Assembly (NCBI GenBank): GCA_903886165.1
Contig: CAISLL010000080.1
Span: 1-23,146 of the forward strand
DNA: 23,146 nucleotides
Direction: 5' to 3'
Source: an uncultured beta proteobacterium
Lineage (GTDB): Bacteria > Pseudomonadota > Gammaproteobacteria > Burkholderiales > Burkholderiaceae_C
Below the pieces are notes generated by a model. That model was not told the origin of the DNA. It saw only the letters and a list, made by a program, of their open reading frames with translations, and made no database searches. Of the stretch, positions 1 through 6,760 are shown piece after piece. Positions within the stretch are counted from its first letter, which is position 1; each line of letters begins with the position of its first letter. The position numbers were made by a program, and so were the translations under genes.

Positions 1-485
1 CATTTTTATACGTCAGCAAGCAGAAGGCTGATGCCGCGGCTTTGGCTGAAGAGGAGGGTGGTGAGCCGGTTCAACGTGCCCCGACGAAGTCGTCTGCAGT
101 CAAAGGCCCCCCGGTGTACCTGCCGATGGACAACATGGTGGTGAACCTGGCTGACGCAGGCGGTGAAAGAGTGGCCCAGGTGGGCATCACGTTTGAAGTC
201 ATTGATGCCCAAGCATCGGACTCTGTCAAAGCCTACATGCCAACGATTCGCAGTAGCGTGTTGATGCTGTTGTCACAGAAGACATCGGAGGAGTTGCTTT
301 CGGCCGAAGGCAAACAGAAATTGATTGCAGAAATATTGCATGAAGCTTCGATTCCTTTTGGTGGAACCACAGAAGACACCGGAGTTGCCGCCACGGGCAA
401 CAAAAAGCCAAAAAAGAAATCGGCAGAACCCTTTCCGGTCGTAGGCGTGCTGTTTTCCAGCCTGATTGTCCAGTGGCAACGGTGA
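1..485 (+). CDS. fliL: Flagellar basal body-associated protein FliL (5' end missing)
   Basis: FliL is a single-pass inner-membrane protein that sits around the stator at the base of the flagellum and supports motor torque. The reading frame is already open at the left edge (first full codon at base 3), so the cytoplasmic start and most of the membrane helix lie outside; the first visible residues (FLYVS) look like the end of that helix. The periplasmic domain follows, with the family pattern YLPMDNMVVNL near its start and a PVVGVLFSSLIVQ ending. A lysine-rich stretch (GNKKPKKKS) is inserted just before that last strand. The stop (483-485) lies 7 bases before the fliM ATG, so it is the first visible gene of the fliLMNOPQR operon. 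The identification is firm from sequence and from neighbours. Confidence 0.93.
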   Translation, partial: FLYVSKQKADAAALAEEEGGEPVQRAPTKSSAVKGPPVYLPMDNMVVNLADAGGERVAQVGITFEVIDAQASDSVKAYMPTIRSSVLMLLSQKTSEELLSAEGKQKLIAEILHEASIPFGGTTEDTGVAATGNKKPKKKSAEPFPVVGVLFSSLIVQWQR

Positions 486-492
486 GTGTGCC

Positions 493-1485
493 ATGAGTGA
501 ATCGTTTTTGTCGCAGGAAGAAGTTGACGCACTGCTGGAAGGCGTGACTGGCGAAAGCCAGAAAATGGTGGAGGATGTGGCGGAGCACGGCGAGGTTCGG
601 CCCTATAACATCTCAAGCCAGGAGCGGATTGTGCGGGGGCGCATGCCCACCATGGAAATCGTCAATGAACGGTTTGCCAGAAATTTGCGCGTCGGCTTGT
701 TCAACTTCATTCGCAGGAGCCCGGAGATATCTGTGGGGCCGGTTACGGTGGCGCGTTACAGCGCGTTTTTGCGCGAGTTGGCTGTTCCTACCAACTTCAA
801 TATTGTTGCGATCCGACCCCTGCGCGGCAATGGATTGGTGGTGTGTGAGCCTGCTTTGGTGTTTGGAGTGATTGAATCCCTTTACGGTGGCATTGGAAAA
901 TTCCAGACCCGAATTGAAGGCCGGGATTTTTCAGCCACCGAGCAACGGGTGATCAACCGTATGGTAGATGTGATCACCGAAGAATACAAAAAGGCCTGGA
1001 CAGGCATTTATCCGCTGGTGCTGGACTATCAGCGCTCGGAAATGCAGCCGCAGTTTGCCAACATAGCCACGCCCAGCGAAATTGTCGTGTCCACCTCATT
1101 TCAGCTTGAAATTGGTGAAATCACAGGGGCAATCCATTTGTGCATGCCTTACGCCACCCTGGAGCCGATCCGGGATGTGTTGTACTCATCCACACAGGGT
1201 GACTCGATTGAGGTGGATCGTCGCTGGGTGAATGTGTTGACGCAAGAAATTCAGGCGGCCCCAGTGGTGCTGGTGGCCGAGTTGGCGCATGCCGAGGCCA
1301 CAGTGGAGCAGATTTTGGCCATGAAGCCAGGTGATTTTATTGAGTTGGACCGGCAGCCACGCATTCAGGCCAAGGTGGATGGTGTGCCTATTTTTGAATG
1401 CCAGTACGGTACGCACAACGCCAAGTACGCGTTGAAGATTGAAAAAAGCTTGAGGGGCAATGACCTCAATTGGAAAGGTAACTGA
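493..1485 (+). CDS. fliM: Flagellar motor switch protein FliM
   Basis: FliM is the middle protein of the cytoplasmic C-ring; it binds phosphorylated CheY and passes the signal to FliG to reverse rotation. The product is 330 residues, usual for the family. The N-terminus carries the CheY-binding peptide (LSQEEVDALLEG, about residues 5-16), then the CheC-like middle domain (about 40-230), and a C-terminal SpoA domain (about 245-325) with MKPGDFIELD. The ATG at 493 is chosen because it places the CheY-binding peptide at the very N-terminus and has GGTGAG at 481-486; an upstream TTG in the same frame would add nine residues overlapping fliL and is unlikely. The stop is one base before the fliN start, so translation is probably coupled. 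CheY encoded at 6343 is the expected partner. Confidence 0.97.
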   Translation: MSESFLSQEEVDALLEGVTGESQKMVEDVAEHGEVRPYNISSQERIVRGRMPTMEIVNERFARNLRVGLFNFIRRSPEISVGPVTVARYSAFLRELAVPTNFNIVAIRPLRGNGLVVCEPALVFGVIESLYGGIGKFQTRIEGRDFSATEQRVINRMVDVITEEYKKAWTGIYPLVLDYQRSEMQPQFANIATPSEIVVSTSFQLEIGEITGAIHLCMPYATLEPIRDVLYSSTQGDSIEVDRRWVNVLTQEIQAAPVVLVAELAHAEATVEQILAMKPGDFIELDRQPRIQAKVDGVPIFECQYGTHNAKYALKIEKSLRGNDLNWKGN

Positions 1486-1486
1486 C

Positions 1487-1909
1487 ATGGCAACTGATGA
1501 CAACGAAGACGACGGCTTGGCTGACTGGGCTGAGGCGCTGCTTGAGCAAAAAACGGCCGACACACCCACACCTGAGCATGAGCCAGGAGGGGTCTTGTCT
1601 GGTGATTCCTCCAGAGGTTTTGGCGGTGGCAGCGATGCACAGATCAATGACATCAATCGGGTGCTCGACATTCCGGTGTTGCTGTCGGTGGAGTTGGGCC
1701 GAACCAAGGTGCCCATCAAACACATTTTGCAGTTGGGGCAGGGATCGGTGGTTGAACTCGATGCCTTGGCGGGAGAGCCAATGGACGTGTTGGTTAACGG
1801 TTACCTGATTGCCCAAGGCGAAGTGGTGGTAGTGAACGATAAATTCGGCATTCGGCTGACCGATGTGGTGACCCCGTCAGAGCGCCTGAGGCGTGTGAGC
1901 AAGGGGTAG
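1487..1909 (+). CDS. fliN: Flagellar motor switch protein FliN
   Basis: FliN forms the lower part of the C-ring together with the FliM C-terminal domain and also receives export cargo. The product is 140 residues: an acidic, low-complexity N-terminal third (about 1-50), then a single SpoA domain (about 55-135) that begins INDINRVLDIPVLLSVELG and contains GSVVELD and NGYLIAQGEVVVV, all typical of FliN. The ATG at 1487 follows the fliM stop by one base, with GGAAAGG at 1472-1478 as a likely ribosome site. FliY-type fusions with a CheC domain are excluded by the short length. It is certain from motif and operon position. Confidence 0.97.
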   Translation: MATDDNEDDGLADWAEALLEQKTADTPTPEHEPGGVLSGDSSRGFGGGSDAQINDINRVLDIPVLLSVELGRTKVPIKHILQLGQGSVVELDALAGEPMDVLVNGYLIAQGEVVVVNDKFGIRLTDVVTPSERLRRVSKG

Positions 1910-1916
1910 ATACACC

Positions 1917-2213
1917 ATGACGCAGGCGTGGGTCTCGGTTGTTTTGTTTGTCGTGTTGCTGGCGTTGGTGCCAGTGGGGCTGAAGTGGGTGCAGCGCCGC
2001 ACTGGTGGCGTCGTGTCGGGCTCGGCGGCCGCCACCAAAATTGTCTCGGCCGTGGGTGTCGGGCCACACCAGCGCGTGGTGACTGTTGAAGTTGGACCTG
2101 AAGGCGCCAGGGTCTGGTTGACGCTGGGAGTGACAGCGCAGCAGATTACTTGTCTGCACTCGGTGGCTGTGCCCCAGGGCACCACAGTGCTGACTGAAAG
2201 CACCATCCCATGA
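1917..2213 (+). CDS. fliO: Flagellar biosynthetic protein FliO
   Basis: FliO is a small bitopic membrane protein that helps the FliP ring of the export gate assemble. The product is 98 residues with one hydrophobic segment near the N-terminus (about residues 5-23), then a basic stretch (KWVQRR) and a small soluble domain with the FliO pattern VGPHQRVVTVEVG, followed by LGVT. FliO is poorly conserved, so the call rests on this pattern, the topology and its place between fliN and fliP. It starts 7 bases after the fliN stop and its own stop overlaps the fliP start (ATGA at 2210-2213), which suggests coupled translation. Confidence 0.9.
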   Translation: MTQAWVSVVLFVVLLALVPVGLKWVQRRTGGVVSGSAAATKIVSAVGVGPHQRVVTVEVGPEGARVWLTLGVTAQQITCLHSVAVPQGTTVLTESTIP

Positions 2214-2983
2214 GCTTGCCAGTGATTCGCGCGGATGGCACAAGGGCGGCCAAGTTGTTTGCCGCTTTGCTGCTGTTGTCGCTGCCCTCGCTTGGCCTGG
2301 CGCAAACCGGTGCGCAATTGCCCTTGCTGATGGGCACCGGCAGCAATGGCATGAGTTTTTCGGTGCCGGTACAAACTCTGCTGTTTTTTACTGCACTGTC
2401 GTTCTTGCCAGCCATTTTGCTGATGATGACGAGTTTTACCCGGATTGTGATCGTGCTGTCCTTGCTGCGGCAGGCACTGGGCACGCAGTCTGCGCCGCCG
2501 AATCAGGTGGTGGTGGGCTTGTCGCTGTTTCTGACCCTGTTTGTCATGGGGCCAACACTCGACAAGGTATACGAAGAGGCCTATCTGCCCTACAGCACCA
2601 ACAATCTGCCGTTTGACCAGGCCCTGGTGAAAGCTGAAGCCCCCATGCGGACATTCATGAGCAAACAAACACGGCAGTCCGATCTGGCATTGTTTGTGAA
2701 ACTGGCCAAGCTTGATCCGGCGACCACCGCGGCCACCGCTCCGCTGCGAGTGCTGATTCCGGCATTTGTGACCAGTGAATTGAAGTCGGCCTTCCAGATC
2801 GGGTTCATGGTTTTCATTCCATTTTTGGTGATCGACATTGTGGTGGCGAGCATTTTGATGTCGCTGGGTATGATGATGCTGTCGCCGGTGTTGGTGGCAC
2901 TGCCCTTCAAGCTGATGATTTTTGTGTTGGCTGATGGCTGGAACCTGCTGCTGGGGTCGCTTGCAGCCAGCTTTGTGATCTGA
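2210..2983 (+). CDS. fliP: Flagellar type III export gate protein FliP
   Basis: FliP forms the pentameric core of the flagellar type III export gate in the inner membrane. The 257-residue product has a cleavable signal peptide (hydrophobic run about 15-30, ending near LGLAQ), which is usual for FliP, then a first pair of membrane helices with the family signature MMTSFTRIVIVLSLLRQALG and a periplasmic loop. A C-terminal pair follows (IPFLVIDIVVASILMSLGM and PFKLMIFVLADGW). The ATG overlaps the fliO stop by four bases. Length and motifs match a complete, functional protein. Confidence 0.97.
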   Translation: MSLPVIRADGTRAAKLFAALLLLSLPSLGLAQTGAQLPLLMGTGSNGMSFSVPVQTLLFFTALSFLPAILLMMTSFTRIVIVLSLLRQALGTQSAPPNQVVVGLSLFLTLFVMGPTLDKVYEEAYLPYSTNNLPFDQALVKAEAPMRTFMSKQTRQSDLALFVKLAKLDPATTAATAPLRVLIPAFVTSELKSAFQIGFMVFIPFLVIDIVVASILMSLGMMMLSPVLVALPFKLMIFVLADGWNLLLGSLAASFVI

Positions 2984-2992
2984 GGTGCATGG

Positions 2993-3262
2993 ATGAATGC
3001 CCAATTTGTACTGACCATGGGGCAGGACGCCTTGTGGATGTTGCTGATGATCTCGGCACCCGTGTTGGGTGTGGTGCTTGTTGTTGGCTTGTTGATCAGC
3101 CTGTTTCAGGCAGTGACACAAATCAACGAGGCCACCTTGGCTTTTGTTCCGAAGCTGCTGGCCGCGATGGCTGTTTTTGCGCTGGCAGGCCCCTGGATGC
3201 TTGGGACGCTGGTGGAATTTGTCCGGCGCACGATTGAGTCCATTCCCGCGGCGGTGATGTAG
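2993..3262 (+). CDS. fliQ: Flagellar export gate protein FliQ
   Basis: FliQ is a small two-helix membrane protein that packs around the FliP-FliR core of the export gate. The product has 89 residues, the normal size, with hydrophobic helices at about 15-40 and 50-75 and the conserved loop between them (SLFQAVTQINEATLAFVPK). GAGGTG at 2982-2987, overlapping the fliP stop, is a suitable ribosome site for the ATG at 2993. A nearby ATG at 2989 opens a different frame and is not the start. It belongs to the fliLMNOPQR operon. Confidence 0.96.
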   Translation: MNAQFVLTMGQDALWMLLMISAPVLGVVLVVGLLISLFQAVTQINEATLAFVPKLLAAMAVFALAGPWMLGTLVEFVRRTIESIPAAVM

Positions 3263-3274
3263 GGCCGCCTTGCC

Positions 3275-4042
3275 GTGATCACGTTTTCAGAAGCACAGTT
3301 GACGGCTTGGCTGTCGCCGCTGATCTGGCCTTTTTTGCGCACCTTGGCGCTTTTCACTTCGGCCCCGATTTTTTCTTCCAAGGCAGTGCCCGCACGGGCC
3401 AAGATTGCGCTGGCTTTTTTTGTGGCGCTGGCAGCCCAGCCCAGCCTCGAGGGCCAGCCCATCATCAGCATCAACGACGCCACAGCTTTTGGCGCTGTGT
3501 TGCAACAAGTCGGGATTGGGCTGGCCATTGGGTTCACCATCCGCGTCGTGCTGGCGGCGGTTGAACTGGCGGGGGAAGTCGTCGGATTCCAGATGGGTTT
3601 GAGTTTTGCGTCATTTTTTGACCCAACCATTGGCGGTCAGTCAAGCGCGGTGGCCCGCTTTTTCGGGCAAATGGCCTTGTTCATGTTTGTCGTGATGGGC
3701 GGCCATCTGATGGTGTTGATGACTGTCATTCAGAGTTTTATTGCATTCCCTGTCGATCAGAACTTTCTGCAGGCGCTGCCACAAATGAAGATTTACAGCC
3801 TTGGCACCGACCTGTTTGCCGCCGGCCTGTGGATGTCCTTGCCGATGGTGGGTATGTTGATGTTTGCCAACTTGGCGTTGGGAATTGTGTCGCGGGTGGC
3901 ACCGCAGATGAACATTTATGCCATTGGTTTTCCGATCACGCTCACCGTGGGTTTGGTTGGCATGGCGGTGACGCTGCCCATGCTGGACCAGCCCTTTTTG
4001 GCGCTGATGGGGCGGGCCATGGAAATTTTTGCGCCCAGGTAG
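3275..4042 (+). CDS. fliR: Flagellar export gate protein FliR
   Basis: FliR is the single-copy membrane subunit that completes the FliP5-FliR core of the export gate and contacts FlhB. The product is 255 residues with about six hydrophobic segments and the typical N-terminus MITFSEAQLTAWL; the GFQMGLSFASFFDP region is characteristic of the family. The start is a GTG at 3275; AGGG at 3261-3264, about ten bases upstream, could serve as ribosome site, and no ATG gives the family N-terminus. It is the last gene of the flagellar operon. Eight bases after its stop the next gene ends on the opposite strand, so the two transcripts meet here. Confidence 0.96.
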   Translation: MITFSEAQLTAWLSPLIWPFLRTLALFTSAPIFSSKAVPARAKIALAFFVALAAQPSLEGQPIISINDATAFGAVLQQVGIGLAIGFTIRVVLAAVELAGEVVGFQMGLSFASFFDPTIGGQSSAVARFFGQMALFMFVVMGGHLMVLMTVIQSFIAFPVDQNFLQALPQMKIYSLGTDLFAAGLWMSLPMVGMLMFANLALGIVSRVAPQMNIYAIGFPITLTVGLVGMAVTLPMLDQPFLALMGRAMEIFAPR

Positions 4043-4050
4043 GCACGTGC

Positions 4051-4680
4051 TTAAACCAGTCCGTTGCGGATGGCGTAAACCGTCAGTTCCGAATTGTTGG
4101 TCAGTTTGAGTTTTTCCAGCACACGTGAGCGGTAAACACTGACAGTTTTGGGGCTGAGCATGAGTTCAGCGGCGATGTCTGACAGGCGCTTGCCGGACGC
4201 TATTTTCAGCAAGGTCTGCAGTTCACGCTCTGACAGGCTGGCATGCAGGCTGGTGTTTTCGGGGGTGCTGAGGTTGTCCACCAGCATTTGAGCGACTTCT
4301 GGTGTGACGTACTTGCGCCCCTGTGCCACCGTGCGCACTGCCTTGATCAGGTCCGCCGGGTCACCGGCCTTGTTCAGGTAACCCTGCGCGCCCGCTTTCA
4401 GGCACCGAATGGCGTACTGGTCTTCAGGGAACATGGAAACCATCAGAACCTTGATGGGTGAGTCGGTTTCACGCAGACTTGACAACACCTCCAGACCGCC
4501 GCGTCCGGGCAGGTTGATGTCGAGCACCAGCACGTCGCAGGCATGGGTGCGCATGGCCTCACGAACCTCTGAGTAGCTGCCGGCTTCTGCGCACACCTGG
4601 ATGTCCACTGCTTCGGCAAGCGTGTCACGAATGCCACGGCGCACCATGGCGTGGTCGTCGCAAAGAATGACTCGAATCAT
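4051..4680 (-). CDS. NarL/FixJ-family DNA-binding response regulator
   Basis: This is a two-component response regulator of 209 residues. The receiver domain (about 1-120) has the acidic pair D8-D9, the phosphorylation site D54 in LVLDINLPG, S82 and K104. The C-terminal LuxR-type helix-turn-helix (about 147-209) contains LSERELQTLLKIASGKRLSDIA and LSPKTVSVYRSR. It overlaps the upstream kinase gene by four bases (ATGA at 4677-4680), so that kinase is almost surely its partner. The general fold resembles UvrY/GacA-type regulators, but the targets cannot be read from sequence. Its place between the flagellar and chemotaxis operons suggests, without proving, a role in motility or the switch between motile and sessile life. 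Confidence 0.93.
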   Translation of the reverse strand: MIRVILCDDHAMVRRGIRDTLAEAVDIQVCAEAGSYSEVREAMRTHACDVLVLDINLPGRGGLEVLSSLRETDSPIKVLMVSMFPEDQYAIRCLKAGAQGYLNKAGDPADLIKAVRTVAQGRKYVTPEVAQMLVDNLSTPENTSLHASLSERELQTLLKIASGKRLSDIAAELMLSPKTVSVYRSRVLEKLKLTNNSELTVYAIRNGLV

Positions 4681-5792
4681 GTGTCGTGACCTCCTGAATC
4701 GTCAGATGCCGATTGTGTCAGCGGAATCGAGAGAATGATGGCGGTGCCGCGACCGGGTTGCGAGCTGACATCGAGCCATCCACCCACAACGCGGGCCCGC
4801 TCCTTCAGACCACGAATCCCGAACGAGTTGGTTTTTGCGAGGTCTTGCGCACTGATGCCGCGACCGTTGTCTGACACCTCCAGGGTCAGGACTCCCTCAG
4901 TGTCCGAAATTTCAATCTGTACCGTCGTGCAATTGGCATATTTGCCAATGTTCGTCAGCGCTTCCTGGGTTGTGCGGTAAGCGGCCAACTGAATGGACTT
5001 GGACAAGCCTTCAATTTTCTGCGGAGCGCGCACGGTGGCCGGCAGCCCGGTGCGCCTGGAAAAACTGGTCGCCAGCCAGTGAACGGCTGCCACGAGACCC
5101 TGGTCAAGAACCGCCGGTCGCAAATTTCGCATGATGCGCTGGCTGGCGTCCAGGGCATGGGTCAGCATGTCACTGGCGGCACCCAGGTGCGACAGAAAGG
5201 CGGGATCAGATGTGTGGCGTGAAATCCATGCCAGGTCAAACCGCACTGCTGCCAGGGAACCACCGATATCGTCATGAATTTCACGGGCAATCGCCGCACG
5301 TTCCTGTTCAATGGTGTCTTGAAGATGTTCGGCAAAACTGGCAAGACGCCTTTCAGACTGCGCGAGTTCTGCGTCAGCGGCCTCTTTCTCGAGTTGAATG
5401 CGGTGCATCTCGATGGCACGCTCCAGCACGCGCCAGAGCTTCCCAAGATCTTCCTTGGGCAGGTAGTCGCTGATGCCAACCTTGATGGCTGCGACCGCTG
5501 CAGACTCGCCAATCGCACCTGAAAGCAGCACAAACGGGGTCCTGAGTTCTTTTTGCAGCATCACTTGCCAGGCGTCCAGAGCCGTCAATCCGGGCAAGCG
5601 GTAGTCTGCCAGAACCACGCTGAAAGTCGAAGCTTCAAGTGCCTCGGCAAAATCCTTGAGCGTATCCACGCGCATGATTTCAAGGGCTTCGCCTGACCGG
5701 TGAAGTTCACGCTTGACCAACTCATGGTCAAGGATGGAGTCTTCAAGATGCAAAATGCGTAAAGGGCTGTGGTTTGCGGGTTGGCTCTTCAT
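4677..5792 (-). CDS. Soluble sensor kinase with N-terminal receiver (REC-HisKA_3-HATPase)
   Basis: The 371-residue product has no membrane segment. Residues about 11-128 form a receiver domain (E17-D18, phospho-acceptor D63 in VVLADYRLPG, S91, K113). A coiled stretch (about 130-165) leads to a HisKA_3 dimerisation helix with the phosphorylated histidine H173 in REIHDDIGG, and a C-terminal HATPase domain with NGRG and FGIRGLKER. This is the NarX/UhpB type of kinase domain. Because it has its own receiver and no sensor domain, it probably takes input from another kinase or a protein partner and phosphorylates the regulator whose gene follows with a four-base overlap. No clear ribosome site precedes the ATG. 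It is transcribed away from the chemotaxis operon across a 74-base gap. The specific signal is unknown. Confidence 0.9.
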   Translation of the reverse strand: MKSQPANHSPLRILHLEDSILDHELVKRELHRSGEALEIMRVDTLKDFAEALEASTFSVVLADYRLPGLTALDAWQVMLQKELRTPFVLLSGAIGESAAVAAIKVGISDYLPKEDLGKLWRVLERAIEMHRIQLEKEAADAELAQSERRLASFAEHLQDTIEQERAAIAREIHDDIGGSLAAVRFDLAWISRHTSDPAFLSHLGAASDMLTHALDASQRIMRNLRPAVLDQGLVAAVHWLATSFSRRTGLPATVRAPQKIEGLSKSIQLAAYRTTQEALTNIGKYANCTTVQIEISDTEGVLTLEVSDNGRGISAQDLAKTNSFGIRGLKERARVVGGWLDVSSQPGRGTAIILSIPLTQSASDDSGGHDT

Positions 5793-5866
5793 GATTGGCG
5801 ATATGATTGTCTGCTATGGTAAAGCCTATCTGTTCCGTCACGCATTCATAGGAGAGTCGATTGGCC
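5793..5866. promoter_or_regulatory. Divergent intergenic region before kinase gene and chemotaxis operon
   Basis: This short gap must hold the start signals for the minus-strand kinase-regulator pair and probably those of the plus-strand chemotaxis operon. AGGAGA at 5850-5855 is the ribosome site of the first chemotaxis gene. A TAAAG at 5820-5824 resembles the -35 part of a flagellar sigma28 promoter, but no good matching -10 box is found at the right distance, so no promoter is assigned. Confidence 0.4.
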
Positions 5867-6310
5867 ATGTCGCCTGATCAAACAGCATTTACAGTCCCGA
5901 CGGTTGAGTTACCGGTGATGCTGGTGGCTGAGGTTCAGGACTCGTTGCTGGTCGTTGTGCATGACCTGAATCGATTGGATGGTTTGCTCACACATGCCAT
6001 GGAAAACCTGATGCAAAGGTTCACGTCTGCAAGTTCAGACCTTTCAGATCCCGCATTGGAGGCAGTGAGGGAACTGGCGGGTGTTCGTGCGGCCTTGCAT
6101 GCCGCTGTGACTGAGTTGCAATTTCAGGACATGGCGTCACAGTTGATTGGTCATACGTCCAAAATTTTGCAAGGTTGCGCGTACCGGCTGGCATCTGAAG
6201 CCATGGGTTATGAAGATGGTGAAGCCGTACCGTTTGTTGAAGATGTTCCCGAACGTCCCAATCCGGTTACGCAGGATGAGATGCAGGCTGGCTCGGTTGA
6301 GCTGTTTTAG
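5867..6310 (+). CDS. Small CheZ-like protein, putative CheY-P phosphatase
   Basis: This is the first gene of the chemotaxis operon, 33 bases before cheY. The 147-residue product appears mostly helical. Its centre carries LQFQDMASQLIGH, in which Q87-D88-x-x-x-Q92 matches the FQDLTGQ active-site motif of CheZ phosphatases (D143 and Q147 in Escherichia coli). It is much shorter than typical CheZ (about 210 residues). The C-terminus is acidic and ends SVELF, which may or may not stand in for the CheY-binding tail of CheZ. The role as a CheY-P phosphatase is inferred from the motif and position. The ATG at 5867 is used; a TTG at 5861 in the same frame has better spacing from AGGAGA (5850-5855) and would add two residues. 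A scaffold or adaptor role without enzymatic activity is the main alternative. Confidence 0.65.
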   Translation: MSPDQTAFTVPTVELPVMLVAEVQDSLLVVVHDLNRLDGLLTHAMENLMQRFTSASSDLSDPALEAVRELAGVRAALHAAVTELQFQDMASQLIGHTSKILQGCAYRLASEAMGYEDGEAVPFVEDVPERPNPVTQDEMQAGSVELF

Positions 6311-6342
6311 TTGATGGTTATCTGATTTCGTCGGAGTTATTC

Positions 6343-6705
6343 ATGCCCTTAATACTCGCTGTTGATGACTCGCCATCCATGCGAAAGATGGTGTCATTCA
6401 CGCTGTCTGGTGCTGGATACCAGGTGGTGGAAGCGTTCGATGGTGTGGACGCCTTCGAGAAAGCCATGGCGCATTCGTTTGATTTGGTGCTTACCGATCA
6501 GAACATGCCGCGGCTTGATGGCCTGGGCTTGACGCGCAAGCTCCGGGAGCACCCGAATTTCAAGGCCACTCCCATATTGATGTTGACTACGGAGTCCAGT
6601 GACCTCATGAAGCAGGCTGGGCGCGCCGCAGGTGCTACTGGCTGGCTGGTCAAACCCTTTGATCCGGCCCGGTTGATTGAGGTCATCAAGAAAGTTATCA
6701 AGTAG
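6343..6705 (+). CDS. cheY: Chemotaxis response regulator CheY
   Basis: CheY is the single-domain receiver that, once phosphorylated by CheA, binds FliM and changes flagellar rotation. The 120-residue product has the full set of receiver residues: D8-D9, phospho-acceptor D52 in LVLTDQNMP, T82 and K104 in LVKPFDP. No output domain follows. GGAG at 6333-6336 precedes the ATG by six bases. It is flanked by the CheZ-like gene and cheA, so partner kinase, probable phosphatase and motor target are all encoded in this window. Confidence 0.96.
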   Translation: MPLILAVDDSPSMRKMVSFTLSGAGYQVVEAFDGVDAFEKAMAHSFDLVLTDQNMPRLDGLGLTRKLREHPNFKATPILMLTTESSDLMKQAGRAAGATGWLVKPFDPARLIEVIKKVIK

Positions 6706-6760
6706 GCAGCAAAGGAGCTGCGGTCAGTAATCAGTTGGAAAGATAAGGTAGGAGACAGTT

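Noticed and set aside
2989..3237. Alternative 82-codon frame overlapping fliQ
   Set aside because: It is a shifted frame of fliQ, whose own product is a clear family member with the correct length.
4043..4050. GCACGTGC palindrome filling the gap between fliR and the response regulator
   Set aside because: It is only eight bases, with no loop and no T run; too short to act as a terminator and expected by chance.
5820..5846. TAAAG followed by CACGCATT as a sigma28 promoter for the chemotaxis operon
   Set aside because: The -35-like TAAAG is good, but the -10 region shares only two of eight positions with GCCGATAA at the expected spacing.
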